From Gracilariopsis chorda (taxonomy: Eukaryota > Rhodophyta > Florideophyceae > Gracilariales > Gracilariaceae), in NCBI GenBank assembly GCA_003194525.1, contig NBIV01000119.1, forward strand, positions 124,001 through 188,000: a DNA stretch of 64,000 nucleotides. Direction: 5' to 3'. This document shows positions 30,413 through 39,147 of this stretch, in pieces; position 1 is the stretch's first letter, and the number at the start of each line of letters is the position of its first letter. Below the pieces are notes generated by a model that did no database searches, was not told the DNA's origin, and saw nothing but the letters and a program-made list of their open reading frames with translations. The translations under genes and the position numbers were made by a program.

Positions 30413-30890
30413 TGTAGGATAGTGAGCCAAGTGGGCAAGCTCCTAATGGTCTCGTGGTAGCGTGGCAGAGCTGGGGGGTCCTAAGGTTAATGAAGCGGCG
30501 GCGACACCTCTGGTAATGTTGGCGCAATGGGGTGGCGCTGACTACGCAGTCCTACAGGTCGGAATTGCGGTAGCGATACCTTGAAGGCCAAAGGGAATTG
30601 TGAGTACCGAGTACGGGGGTGCTCAAGACTCACAAGGGTGTCTGAGTTTACTGTCCCTAGGGGAGGCGCAGCTCGAGGTGCCTAAGTATCGGCACCGAGG
30701 CGCCTCGACCCTGTGGCACTGTAAAGTGCCCTACTCTACAGTAGCTATATCTAGTCCTATGGTTACTAATTCAATAAAATTAAATAAATTATATAAAATA
30801 CAGATAGCCATCCTTGGGCCAGATACACAACGTGTATCGTCCACATGGGTCTCCAGAGTTGCGGAATCCACTGGACTTCACTATCTCACA
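30413..30890 (-). repeat. 5' LTR of the Ty3/gypsy element
   Basis: 478 bp, no difference from 19927-20404 seen by eye. It provides the promoter for the gag-pol transcript, which runs leftward. Confidence 0.95.
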
Positions 30891-30895
30891 CCATG

Positions 30896-31130
30896 ACGTG
30901 GCGCATTCTTTCTACACCCATTTACAGCATTCCAAACTTCCTAGCATGCCAGGAAAGCCTCTATCTGCTGACCTGCTCATAATTGCTTTCAAGTCTTTTT
31001 CCGTCGGTTTCCGCAAATACTCGTCTTCGAATACATCAATGACCGTTCGTACAAAGTTCTGGAGGCAAAGGTCTACTGTTGAAGATCAGAGACTTAGATA
31101 TTCGTCAACTGCGTCGGAACAGTAGCCATA
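30896..31130 (-). pseudogene. decayed Harbinger transposase, middle part
   Basis: The minus strand encodes LCLQNFVRTVIDVFEDEYLR, then KPTEKDLKAIM and RGFPGMLGSLECCKW, homologous to the region holding the first catalytic Asp in Harbinger transposases. Here the usual LDCMHW reads LECCKW, so the catalytic Asp is lost, and stops are present. Deleting the Ty3 element plus one CCATG joins ...ATSW to HGQL in frame with 19926. Deleting solo LTR 3 plus one duplication joins it to the N-terminal part. Confidence 0.9.
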
Positions 31131-31957
31131 TGTGGTGCAATGCCCCAAAGGGGAAAAACACCGAAAGACGTTCGGGATCTTCCTCTCACGAGGTGAACCC
31201 AGTTGGGTAGAGCCCTCCCAGAGTTGTCACGGCGAAGCCGGTTTGTAAGACCAGGGACACCTGTCGCGACTCGCGCAGGGAGGTGAAGGCGAAGAATCGG
31301 TATCCGCGTGAGCGGGGTGTGATCCTCAGTAGAGGTATGTTTCCACGTAAGTGGGGGTGTGTGAGCGGATGCGCACACGAGGGCCGCAGATAGCGGGAGG
31401 TGCTACCCTAAAAAGGGGGAAAAGGAATGGTGAAGAGGAGGAAGAGAGGACGAAGTGAGTCGCAAGAGCGACGAACAGATACGGCAATGCCGGTGGACAG
31501 GACTCCCTATACAGGGCGAAACACCAATGTGATTGGAACAATTATACTCCCAAGGATGGGCTTCTTTAGATGTGCAAGGGGGTTAGATGTCCCGTAGTTT
31601 ACGACGTTTCCCTCCAAGGAGGAGTAGAGCACGCGCCCAAGCGGCAACAACTAGAGCCAATTCCCCAGGTTGGGGTCTCTTGTTGGGGAAGGTTTACTGG
31701 TGCGACGGCAGTGCGCCGTCGCACTAAGTACTAGCTTCCCAGAAATGGGTGTGAAAATAATAAATAATATTAACTAAAATACTTCACATTTCGTGGCAAC
31801 ATCCACTACTGTGGCCAACCGCCAATTGACCCAAAACCGTGTCCCACGTGTCCATATCCACCGTAGTGGGGCGTAGTTCATATTCACACTACACAACCGA
31901 TAATATCGGGAAAGCGTTCAAGTACCAAGAATCCCTCCCTGAGGGCGTTGCACTACA
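31131..31957 (-). mobile_element. solo LTR, family A, copy 3
   Basis: 827 bp on the minus strand, starting TGTAGTGCAACGCC and ending GCACCACA, with the duplication CCATA (TATGG on the minus strand) at 31126-31130 and 31958-31962. It is inverted relative to copy 2, and is inserted in the same decayed transposase gene. Confidence 0.9.
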
Positions 31958-31962
31958 CCATA

Positions 31963-32576
31963 CGCTAATATCCGCATTGTTGCTGCTACTTTTTGCAGAG
32001 CGCGCAGAATTTATACGCCACAGCAGTCTTGCTTTTGAATAAAATAGGGTTGTGCGCTTCCACAGCTGTGATGTTTATTATTATAAGATCACGGGAAGAG
32101 CAAAAGCGGTCTCTATAATTTTCCAATAGATGTTCAGCCCCTTCTTTGCGCTTCCTGTCGATGTTCGCAGATCGACTTGTTTTCGATCCACCCCGCAAAT
32201 TGGTGTCGTCATCACTGCTAGGGAGGAGAAGGTTGGTGATGACGTCGAATATGTCATCGTTCGCAGACTTCTTGATACTACTGGTCTCCATTACATGCAA
32301 TTGAGCATTGAGAAATGTTGAAGAGTGTTGGAATGCTCTTCCCGATGTAGTCAATAGGAGATGAGCTGAAGTACGAGGGAGTTGGTAGCACTTTGCGTAC
32401 TGTTCAATATCTGTGTGTTGGGGAAACCGGACGGGTATCAAATGAGCAAATGTATAAATATGGTCCTGCCCAATCAAGCCATTTTGCGTGGCAGCAAAAT
32501 TAGGTGTTTTGCTTCCTACCGGTGGGAATGCTCTTAAGTTTTTATGTCTACTAGGATAAACATAAGAAAGAGCCAA
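31963..32576 (-). pseudogene. decayed Harbinger transposase, N-terminal part
   Basis: The minus strand includes NLRGGSKTSRSANIDRKRKE and GAEHLLENYRD, matching the N-terminal (G)GS.PGR..N.DR signature of these transposases. Frame changes occur before the LTR boundary, where ALQKVAATMRILAYG reads straight into YCSDAVDEYLSL of the next segment once the solo LTR is removed. It is the 5' end of the gene split over 19229-32576. Confidence 0.82.
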
Positions 32577-33414
32577 TCAAAATTTCAGCAAAAAACTACA
32601 ATGTAGTGTTTTAGCAAGCAATTCTAGGTCAAAAAGTACACGTTTGTCGAAACGTTTCAATAATGGGTTGCAATCTGCCCTTTCTTATTCTATCTCAGTA
32701 CACATAAGCAGTTTGAGTACTTGGCAGTCTAGCAACCAATGTTTAAGTTGCTTACAGTGTTTAACCCAATCATATTACAAGCTTATGTCTATCTCAGTAG
32801 ACATAAGCTCGCCGGTCAAAAGCGATACGTGTTTAAGATGAAACACGTACCAAGGGTATCGCTTGTAGCAGCATTAAAATGAGCCAGATCAAGACGAAAC
32901 TTGATATTCCGAAACTACGAGGGCAATAATCCATATCCGCAGAAAGAGAACGATCTTTTGAAATAATTAGCAACCTCTAAAGATCGGGTGGCATTAAATT
33001 TTAAAGATTTAATTGGCAAATCGAAGCACCAAGGGTAGGATCGCTAACCCTTAGAGCCCGTCTATTCGTCGTGGTAAATTTGTATTTCTGAAAATATAGC
33101 TTCACAGGTAGTATCTATTCGAGAGGTTATCTCCAAATTTGGTGGCTAAATGAGTAAATTTATATGTAAACGTGGGCTGAAATACATATGGATTTACTCA
33201 TTTGGCCACTGGCATGCTACTTTTTGTACCAACAAGAAGCCACCAACTGGCAATCACAGCAATGACCCCACGCAGTTCGTGGAACCTTCCCACGGAAAAT
33301 ACAGTACCATCTCAACCCCCTTCATCGCCCCCAACCTTTGACTACGCTCTCCTCTCTCTTGGCCCTTTCCGGACTATCCCCGTGAATCTATCTGCCACCT
33401 ACTTTTGCATCTAA
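32577..33414. other. intergenic region with several hairpins
   Basis: No gene. It contains cttatgtcta/tagacataag and other short inverted repeats around 32780-32870, plus the larger foldback at 33144-33207. A ctaacccttag word lies at 33044-33054. Confidence 0.4.
33144..33207. repeat. inverted repeat, 25-bp arms
   Basis: Arms 33144-33168 (ggctaaatgagtaaat...) and 33183-33207 are complementary with three mismatches, all C/T type. It lies about 210 bp upstream of the Harbinger ORF1 and could be part of an old element end. Confidence 0.7.
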
Positions 33415-34335
33415 ATGGCGGGAAAGGGCAACAACTTTACGCCCGAAGAAGACCTGGCCTTAGCCAAAGCGTGGCTGAGCTGCTCTCGCCGCACGCTCGA
33501 CCAGAACGCCGAAACCTTTTGGGCCGACGTCGCCCTCGCCTTCTCCAACCAGCTGAAAGTTGTCGGCCCCCGCTCGCAGGCTAGTCTAAGGTGCCGCTGG
33601 ACGCTCTTGCAGCGCGTCACGCAGAAGTACCTCGCTGCAAACCGTCTGTACCGGGCCAACATCCCGTCCGGGGAGACAGAAGACGACACGCTCCGCAATG
33701 TAATGACGCTCTACCGCGAGAAGAACAAGACAATCAAGGATGGAAAGACTCGTCTCGCGCCGGCGCTCAAATGTCTCGACGCCATGATGCTACTCTCCGA
33801 GCACCCAAAGTTCTCTCAGAGGGTCGGAGGTGGCTCTTCCTCATCTGCACCGGGCTACCGCGACAGCCAGCAGGGAGAGAGCGAAGCGAGCCTTCTAAAC
33901 ACGTCTGGCTTTCAGAGCGGGGCCCGTGTGCTCCCCGATGAGCACGTTCAGGCATGCAATGTCTGCATGCAAGGTCCGTCAGCAAACCGCCCCCTAGGAA
34001 CGAAGCGGCAGAAGTACGCTGACGCAATCGAAGCCGGCTCATTCAAGATGTCTGCGTCCATTGAAGGCGTGAGCGCTGCAATCCGCAGCAGTGCCAAAAC
34101 TCGTGCCCACGCCGCAGCAGTGGCTATCAAGTTCAAGATATTGTCGAAGATGTCGCTACCGCCGGATGAGATGAACAGAAGGTTGGACAAGCTCCTGATG
34201 GAGGCGGATGGCATTGGCAGCGCGGTGGGCTGTCCTGTTCAATTGAATACACCACAAGAAGGAGGCATGGGTCCCGATGCACCCAATCGGGGGACCGAGG
34301 AGGCCATAAAGACGGTTGGGGCGGAGGCGACGTAA
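33415..34335 (+). CDS. Harbinger ORF1: SANT/Myb-like DNA-binding accessory protein
   Basis: 306 aa. The N-terminal domain (NNFTPEEDLALAKAWLSCSR, then FWADVALAF) has the spaced Trp/Phe pattern of a SANT/Myb-like fold. A C-terminal helical part containing NRPLGTKRQKYADAIEAGSF resembles the NAM-associated domain. In Harbinger elements such proteins accompany the transposase and help it enter the nucleus and bind the ends. It is convergent with the transposase at 34424, 88 bp away. The frame is intact. Confidence 0.82.
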   Translation: MAGKGNNFTPEEDLALAKAWLSCSRRTLDQNAETFWADVALAFSNQLKVVGPRSQASLRCRWTLLQRVTQKYLAANRLYRANIPSGETEDDTLRNVMTLYREKNKTIKDGKTRLAPALKCLDAMMLLSEHPKFSQRVGGGSSSSAPGYRDSQQGESEASLLNTSGFQSGARVLPDEHVQACNVCMQGPSANRPLGTKRQKYADAIEAGSFKMSASIEGVSAAIRSSAKTRAHAAAVAIKFKILSKMSLPPDEMNRRLDKLLMEADGIGSAVGCPVQLNTPQEGGMGPDAPNRGTEEAIKTVGAEAT

Positions 34336-34423
34336 GAAGAAGATGTGTAATGGGATTTCGTGTTGCAATCGCCGCGCAAATTCAAGTGGTGCGCGCGAAG
34401 CGCGCAGCGAGGGCAACAATCCT

Positions 34424-35818
34424 TCACTCGAGCCCGACTCCAAACCTACTCCATAGATGCGCGCTGATCGCCTCGTTAAGCTGCGCGTGCGCATCTCTAC
34501 TACAGACTAGCTTATTACGTTGTAAAAGCCCAGCTAGTCCCGTCGGTATCTCCCTCGAACCCTCCACACCACCCTCTATAGTGCCTTCGCTTGCGTCTAC
34601 AGTAGGTGAATTGAAGAATTCCTCCACCAATTCCCGTTCTGCAAACGAAACCCCGTGCTCATCAACCTCATCGGACAGCTCGCCGTCTACCTGCATCTTC
34701 ACAATCATATTGTGAATGATAATGCATACGTTACTGATGAGTATGTTCTCCTCATCAGACCACTCATGACGCTCCTGCCGCAGAATGCGAAAGCGCCCTT
34801 GTAAGCACCCGAATAGTCTTTCAATGTCCTTACGCACCGCTTCCTGACGCTTCGTCATGTGCAGCTCGCGCTCGTTCGTTGGGGCGTGATTGGGCCCGAC
34901 GAAGATAGCCCAGTCTGGGTAGATGCCGTCCACTAGAATGTACAGCAGCCATGCCCGCACCTGTCCATTGAGCGTGTAACCCTCTGGAAGCGTCATCCGA
35001 CGCTTGTTTGAAAGGATGTCGTTCATCAACGGGCTGTTATCCAGCACCGTGATGTCGTTATTGGTACCACAGCGGCCCGCATACCAGTGCCAACAGTAGA
35101 GGTCACGGTCACATAATGCCCCTGCACTGATTGTAGCGAGCTTCCCTTCTTTAGGGTTGTAGTATTGTCCCTTGTATGCACGGGGACAGTTCTTCCACTT
35201 GATATGCATACAGTCCAAACATCCAATACAACCGGCGAATCCTGTAGACTCATACTTCGCTACGATTCCTCTCAATTCGTCGAGTGTAGGTTCACGGTTT
35301 AAAAAGGTAGGAGCAAAACGGCTTACTACAGCTTCTAGAAATATACGGAAATACTGCCTCTGTGACTCCGGGCTCATGCGCGCCGTATCGTCCATCTGAT
35401 TGTATGACATCCCGTTTTCAAGACGACGTAGGCTGCAGAGTATCTTCTGATGGCTACTGTGGCCTGTTCTCCAGGACACTACCCGTAGCTGGCCAAGCCG
35501 CGCGTCTTGTTGTACCAGTTCGTCATGCAACCTCCAGTACAGCTTGAGAGGTATGCGAAAGACGTTGCGAAACTTGGCGGCAGGGTACACTGGATGCTGT
35601 GAGAGGTAGTCGCTGAACCATGTGCAGGGTCCCCGATTGAGATTGCGGGACCCCTTAGTTCTTCCTGCACGCCTTGGCCCTGTCTCCCTCGAGCAGTTGG
35701 AAACTGCAGCCGTGCAGCCAATCAGTGCGAGGGCATCAGCGTTGTGGCCGTCGTCGAAGCGGCCATCGATGAGGGCGTTCAGGTCGTCGGAGGACGACGA
35801 TTCCTCGCAGTGCTCCAT
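34424..35818 (-). CDS. PIF/Harbinger DDE transposase
   Basis: 464 aa with a complete triad: first Asp in GCIGCLDCMHIKWKNCPRAY, second in LLYILVDGIYPDWAIFV, and Glu in QEAVRKDIERLFGCLQGRFR. GTNNDITVLDNSPLMNDIL and SNVCIIIHNMIV are also standard. The N-terminal SHQKILCSLRRLENGMSYNQ is the usual pre-catalytic helical region. The ATG at 35818 and the intact frame suggest a potentially active enzyme. Terminal repeats were not pinned down; cacgtcctttgagtta near 35930 may be the right end. Confidence 0.9.
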   Translation of the reverse strand: MEHCEESSSSDDLNALIDGRFDDGHNADALALIGCTAAVSNCSRETGPRRAGRTKGSRNLNRGPCTWFSDYLSQHPVYPAAKFRNVFRIPLKLYWRLHDELVQQDARLGQLRVVSWRTGHSSHQKILCSLRRLENGMSYNQMDDTARMSPESQRQYFRIFLEAVVSRFAPTFLNREPTLDELRGIVAKYESTGFAGCIGCLDCMHIKWKNCPRAYKGQYYNPKEGKLATISAGALCDRDLYCWHWYAGRCGTNNDITVLDNSPLMNDILSNKRRMTLPEGYTLNGQVRAWLLYILVDGIYPDWAIFVGPNHAPTNERELHMTKRQEAVRKDIERLFGCLQGRFRILRQERHEWSDEENILISNVCIIIHNMIVKMQVDGELSDEVDEHGVSFAERELVEEFFNSPTVDASEGTIEGGVEGSREIPTGLAGLLQRNKLVCSRDAHAQLNEAISAHLWSRFGVGLE

Positions 35819-36165
35819 GTTGCGGGTGGGGCGTCTTGGAGGAGCAACGATGCATTTTGTGGTAGGTACTGTACTGGGGTCTTCCGGAAAAGGAGAAAGT
35901 GACAGTACAAGAAAGGCTAAACCCCGAACACGTCCTTTGAGTTACAACGTAAGTGCATGAAACTTAGATATGAGATACAAAACCATTCTGGCCGCTATAT
36001 ACTTCATGTGCACGTCGTTTCGCTTCGGCATCTTCATGGAGTTTCGCTGTCGTTCTTGATCCAACACGCCTACCGACGGAATCGTTCTCTCACATTCCAC
36101 CCTTTTACGCCTAAAGTTGTTCTACAGACATGCGAAACAACACCAAGCAGGTGCTATAAACAATA

Positions 36166-36978
36166 ATGAACACTGAGATGTTGACCGCAAGGAAACAGAA
36201 CCATTCGCGAAAAGGTGCACTCAACTACTGGACGGAAGATATCGATTTTCTTTTAGATACAGTTGCACATCGTGAGCCGCACTCAAAAGAAGACTGGGAG
36301 ATAGTGACTGCAGATTTCAACAATTGGGCAGACAGAAACGAACGACCCACGCGTAGTTTAGAAAGCCTAAAAGACAAATTAGATAAACTTGCTTATGTCA
36401 GGAAGCGCACAGGGGATCCTAACATTCATCCCCACGTCCGAAAAGCCAAATTGATCTACCGAGATATCCAAGCAAAAGCGCTTTCGAAAGCGCTTGAAAG
36501 CGCTGATGGAAATATGAATCCAGCAGAAGAAGATCTTCAGAAAGCAAGAAAGGAGGGAAGTATAATTGGAGTCCGCCGCCCACGGAAAGAGTCCGATAAC
36601 AGCGCTGCCCAGATCGAAGAAATAATTCCAGTGCCTTCACGCAACCAACCATCCCAACAAAAGAAGCGCCAGAAACCTTCCATTGACCTGCCATTAGAGA
36701 GAAAACTTCAACTCGATGTAGTTCGACACATGGAAACGGTCACAAGCAGTATGCTCTCTGTTGCTGACGCAATTCATAAGTCCCTTATTCAACGCGCTGC
36801 TCCACCTCGTGACGATCTGCGCACTATAATTAGGGAAGAGATTACGGCAGCACTAAGTTCAGACCTCCGACAGGCGCCAGCGGCACTGCCCTCTACATCT
36901 CTACCGGTATCTGAAGCAAATCCATTTCGGGCGTTTGCGTCTCGTTCTGCGTCTAATAGAGATCATAGACAGTCCTGA
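36166..36978 (+). CDS. second Harbinger ORF1-type DNA-binding protein
   Basis: 270 aa. ALNYWTEDIDFLLDTVAHRE and DWEIVTADFNNWADRNERPT form a trihelix/Myb-like domain, followed by a basic linker and a helical C-terminus. It differs from the 33415 protein. Its 3' end overlaps that of the transposase on the other strand by 26 bp, the convergent arrangement seen in the neighbouring element. Confidence 0.72.
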   Translation: MNTEMLTARKQNHSRKGALNYWTEDIDFLLDTVAHREPHSKEDWEIVTADFNNWADRNERPTRSLESLKDKLDKLAYVRKRTGDPNIHPHVRKAKLIYRDIQAKALSKALESADGNMNPAEEDLQKARKEGSIIGVRRPRKESDNSAAQIEEIIPVPSRNQPSQQKKRQKPSIDLPLERKLQLDVVRHMETVTSSMLSVADAIHKSLIQRAAPPRDDLRTIIREEITAALSSDLRQAPAALPSTSLPVSEANPFRAFASRSASNRDHRQS

Positions 36979-38131
36979 TCTGATTGTGGCCGATAGTGCG
37001 GGTCCTGAAGTTGAAGGGATGGCAACATAGAGCGATAATGCGTAGTCGATGCCAAGAATCTACCGGTAGAGTTCGACTTAAGCGCCGAAATGGCGCTCGA
37101 ATTGCCCGCACACCCCATTCAGAAGATTGTCTTCTTGATGGATATATCCGTTGCAGTATCATGTCTATTGCGTCTTCCTCGATTGATTTCGGAATGTATG
37201 TCTCGTTTGCCTTTCGACATCTGACGAGCTTGCCGTTGGTGGCTGTAAGGTTCGAGGCTAAGGCGCTATCTCCAAGAATTTTATAGCCGTTTGGTGTCAT
37301 GTGATTGTCGAGACGAGGCCAGTATAGACCGGACACGCCGGCCAGTTTGGAATCGTGCCATGCTCCGGGAAAGTTAATTGCAGCATGAATAAGTTCTCCG
37401 TGGAAGTTCCACACGAAGAGATTCACAATTTCAACGCTCTGCGTAAACGAATTAAAGAACGCGCTTTGGACATGGCTTTCGTTGGGAGCATGACAAGCCA
37501 TGCAAGCTCCATCAGTTACCGCAAATACACCATTCAGATATGGTGCGGTTAACGGTCGTGCCTGCGACAGCAACGCTGATGAGAATTAGATCTCGTTCGG
37601 TGTGGGCCATTCAATTCGCATCTCTGGTATCAAATTGGATATTGCTACCCCGTAAAGTACTGTTAAAGAGAAATGTAACCATGTGCTCAGAGATGAGGGC
37701 GTCAAGCCAAATATGGGGCACAATGTATACATCTTATCGCCAGTTCGCAGATACCAGAGGGTCATGCCCAACAAATCGATGGGTCGAAGAAGTGGTTTCC
37801 TTCCTTGCGGTGCATTGTGATGGGAGTAAGGTGAACGTGTTGGTTGTTTGGCCAAAATGTTGTTAAAAGCAGGAAGCAATGTGTTAATTAACGCGCATTT
37901 GGTGACATTCAAACCTGTCACAAATTCGTCCTCACCCCCACAGGACAGAATCTGGATCCACGGTTTTGACTGTGGGGTACGAAGTGGCCGGAGAAGAGCG
38001 CAGCGATGGAACTTGCGTGTCTTGGAAATATGTCGGCGAGACTTCAATGGCTTGAAAACGACTGAGACGGCAGTTAGAACAAGAAATATTGCAGCTTCGC
38101 GAAGAAAGAGGGAGACCAAGGTGGCGAACAT
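36953..38131 (-). pseudogene. Harbinger-type transposase with an in-frame TAA
   Basis: The frame is continuous from the ATG at 38131 except for TAA at 37586-37588. Before it: GRKPLLRPIDLLGMTLWYLR and EMRIEWPTPNEI. After it: PYLNGVFAVTDGACMACHAP (first Asp), GYKILGDSALASNL (second) and SSEWGVRAIRAPFRRLSRTL (Glu). WPTPNE is normally followed by another acidic residue, so a Glu codon probably mutated to TAA. The catalytic core is otherwise intact. Confidence 0.87.
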
Positions 38132-38231
38132 GATAAGTGTTAGACATTACGACGAGGGCAGAATTGAGTCAGACGTGATAGGTATGCTTTTAAACAAGAG
38201 ATTCTTTGCAGAACTTACCGAAGAATTACAA

Positions 38232-38276
38232 TTGTCGGTCTAGAGCGGGGTTTGGAACCCCGGTCTAGACTGACAA
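38232..38276. repeat. 45-nt strong hairpin
   Basis: ttgtcggtctagagcggggtt and aaccccggtctagactgacaa pair over 21 bp with two mismatches around a 3-nt loop (tgg). It lies about 100 bp upstream of the transposase start and may be two fused element ends or an RNA hairpin. Confidence 0.85.
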
Positions 38277-39147
38277 TCTCAACTGCGCTTCGATACGCTT
38301 TAGCTTCGACCCATTGGTCCATGTTTGTCATTCTGTTGGTCTGCTCTTTCCCGGAATACCCCACTGTACTGCATCTCACATTGCTGTACAGTCTGACTTC
38401 AACGGGTACGGGCGCAAAGGGTCCCAATGAAAAGTTTACACGTTGAGACATATGATATAAATAAAATGTAGCCACCGCCGCTGATAGACATGCGCGCAGT
38501 GGTGTTTTTTTTTCCGTGGGTACTTTGGCTATTTAACCAGGCAAATTAACCATGCGAATAGACTTGCTCTTAGTTCCCACAACGAGCATCACAAAACCAG
38601 CCGCCAGCCTCCAGAAATTGTACTGCAGTAACTCTTCCAAATTTGTCAAATTAGGCTTGTAGGCAGGCCGCAAAGGCCACCCGTATACCTTCTTAATTTA
38701 CGCCATTATGAGATTCTGGATGCTTTAGATGCCCGGAGCTTCATGCTTTTGCGCTGATCCAAGTGCGGTGCTCTGAAGGGAATGCTCGTTGCAACGACAA
38801 TCCCGATGTAAGCGATTGCCTTGAAAACCGAAGTACGCCTCAGCCTTGTCATACTGGCTTACATACCCTTCCTACTTCTTTTCTGGTCTGGCTAGCATCG
38901 TTAATAAAGAGGTTCTTCAGACAAGATCGCTTTCAACGTGCTACCATCGCAAACATCATCTAGATATCAAGCACAGCCGCAAGCACAGTCGCATACGACA
39001 CATTCTCGCTTTGGAATCCTTCCAAGTTCGAGTTGATCTATCGCTTTGTACAAGTGCTCCGCCCCGGGTCGTTCCGCACTCAGATTTGTGAAACTAATTG
39101 ATCAGGCCAGGTCAGAACTTCTGGAAATATCGCAGAAACGAAACACA
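38277..39147. other. intergenic region upstream of ACLB
   Basis: Only short, unsupported ORFs. This is probably the ACLB promoter and 5' leader; no clear TATA box near 39.1 kb. Confidence 0.4.

Larger units (their letters stand above)
19927..30890 (-). mobile_element. complete Ty3/gypsy LTR retrotransposon (chromovirus) with antisense ORF
   Basis: 10,964 bp. The two 478-bp LTRs (TGTGAG...CCTACA in sense orientation) appear identical base for base, and the 5-bp duplication CCATG flanks the element (19922-19926 and 30891-30895). Reading from the right: 5' LTR, PBS, gag, pol, an ORF on the opposite strand, polypurine tract, 3' LTR. All ORFs are intact. Identical LTRs and intact ORFs point to recent insertion and a probably autonomous element. 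It sits inside the decayed Harbinger transposase. Confidence 0.97.

Noticed and set aside
18397..31957. A giant transposon with 827-bp terminal inverted repeats
   Set aside because: The two inverted copies have different 5-bp duplications, and a third copy at 1181 has its own, so they are independent solo LTRs.
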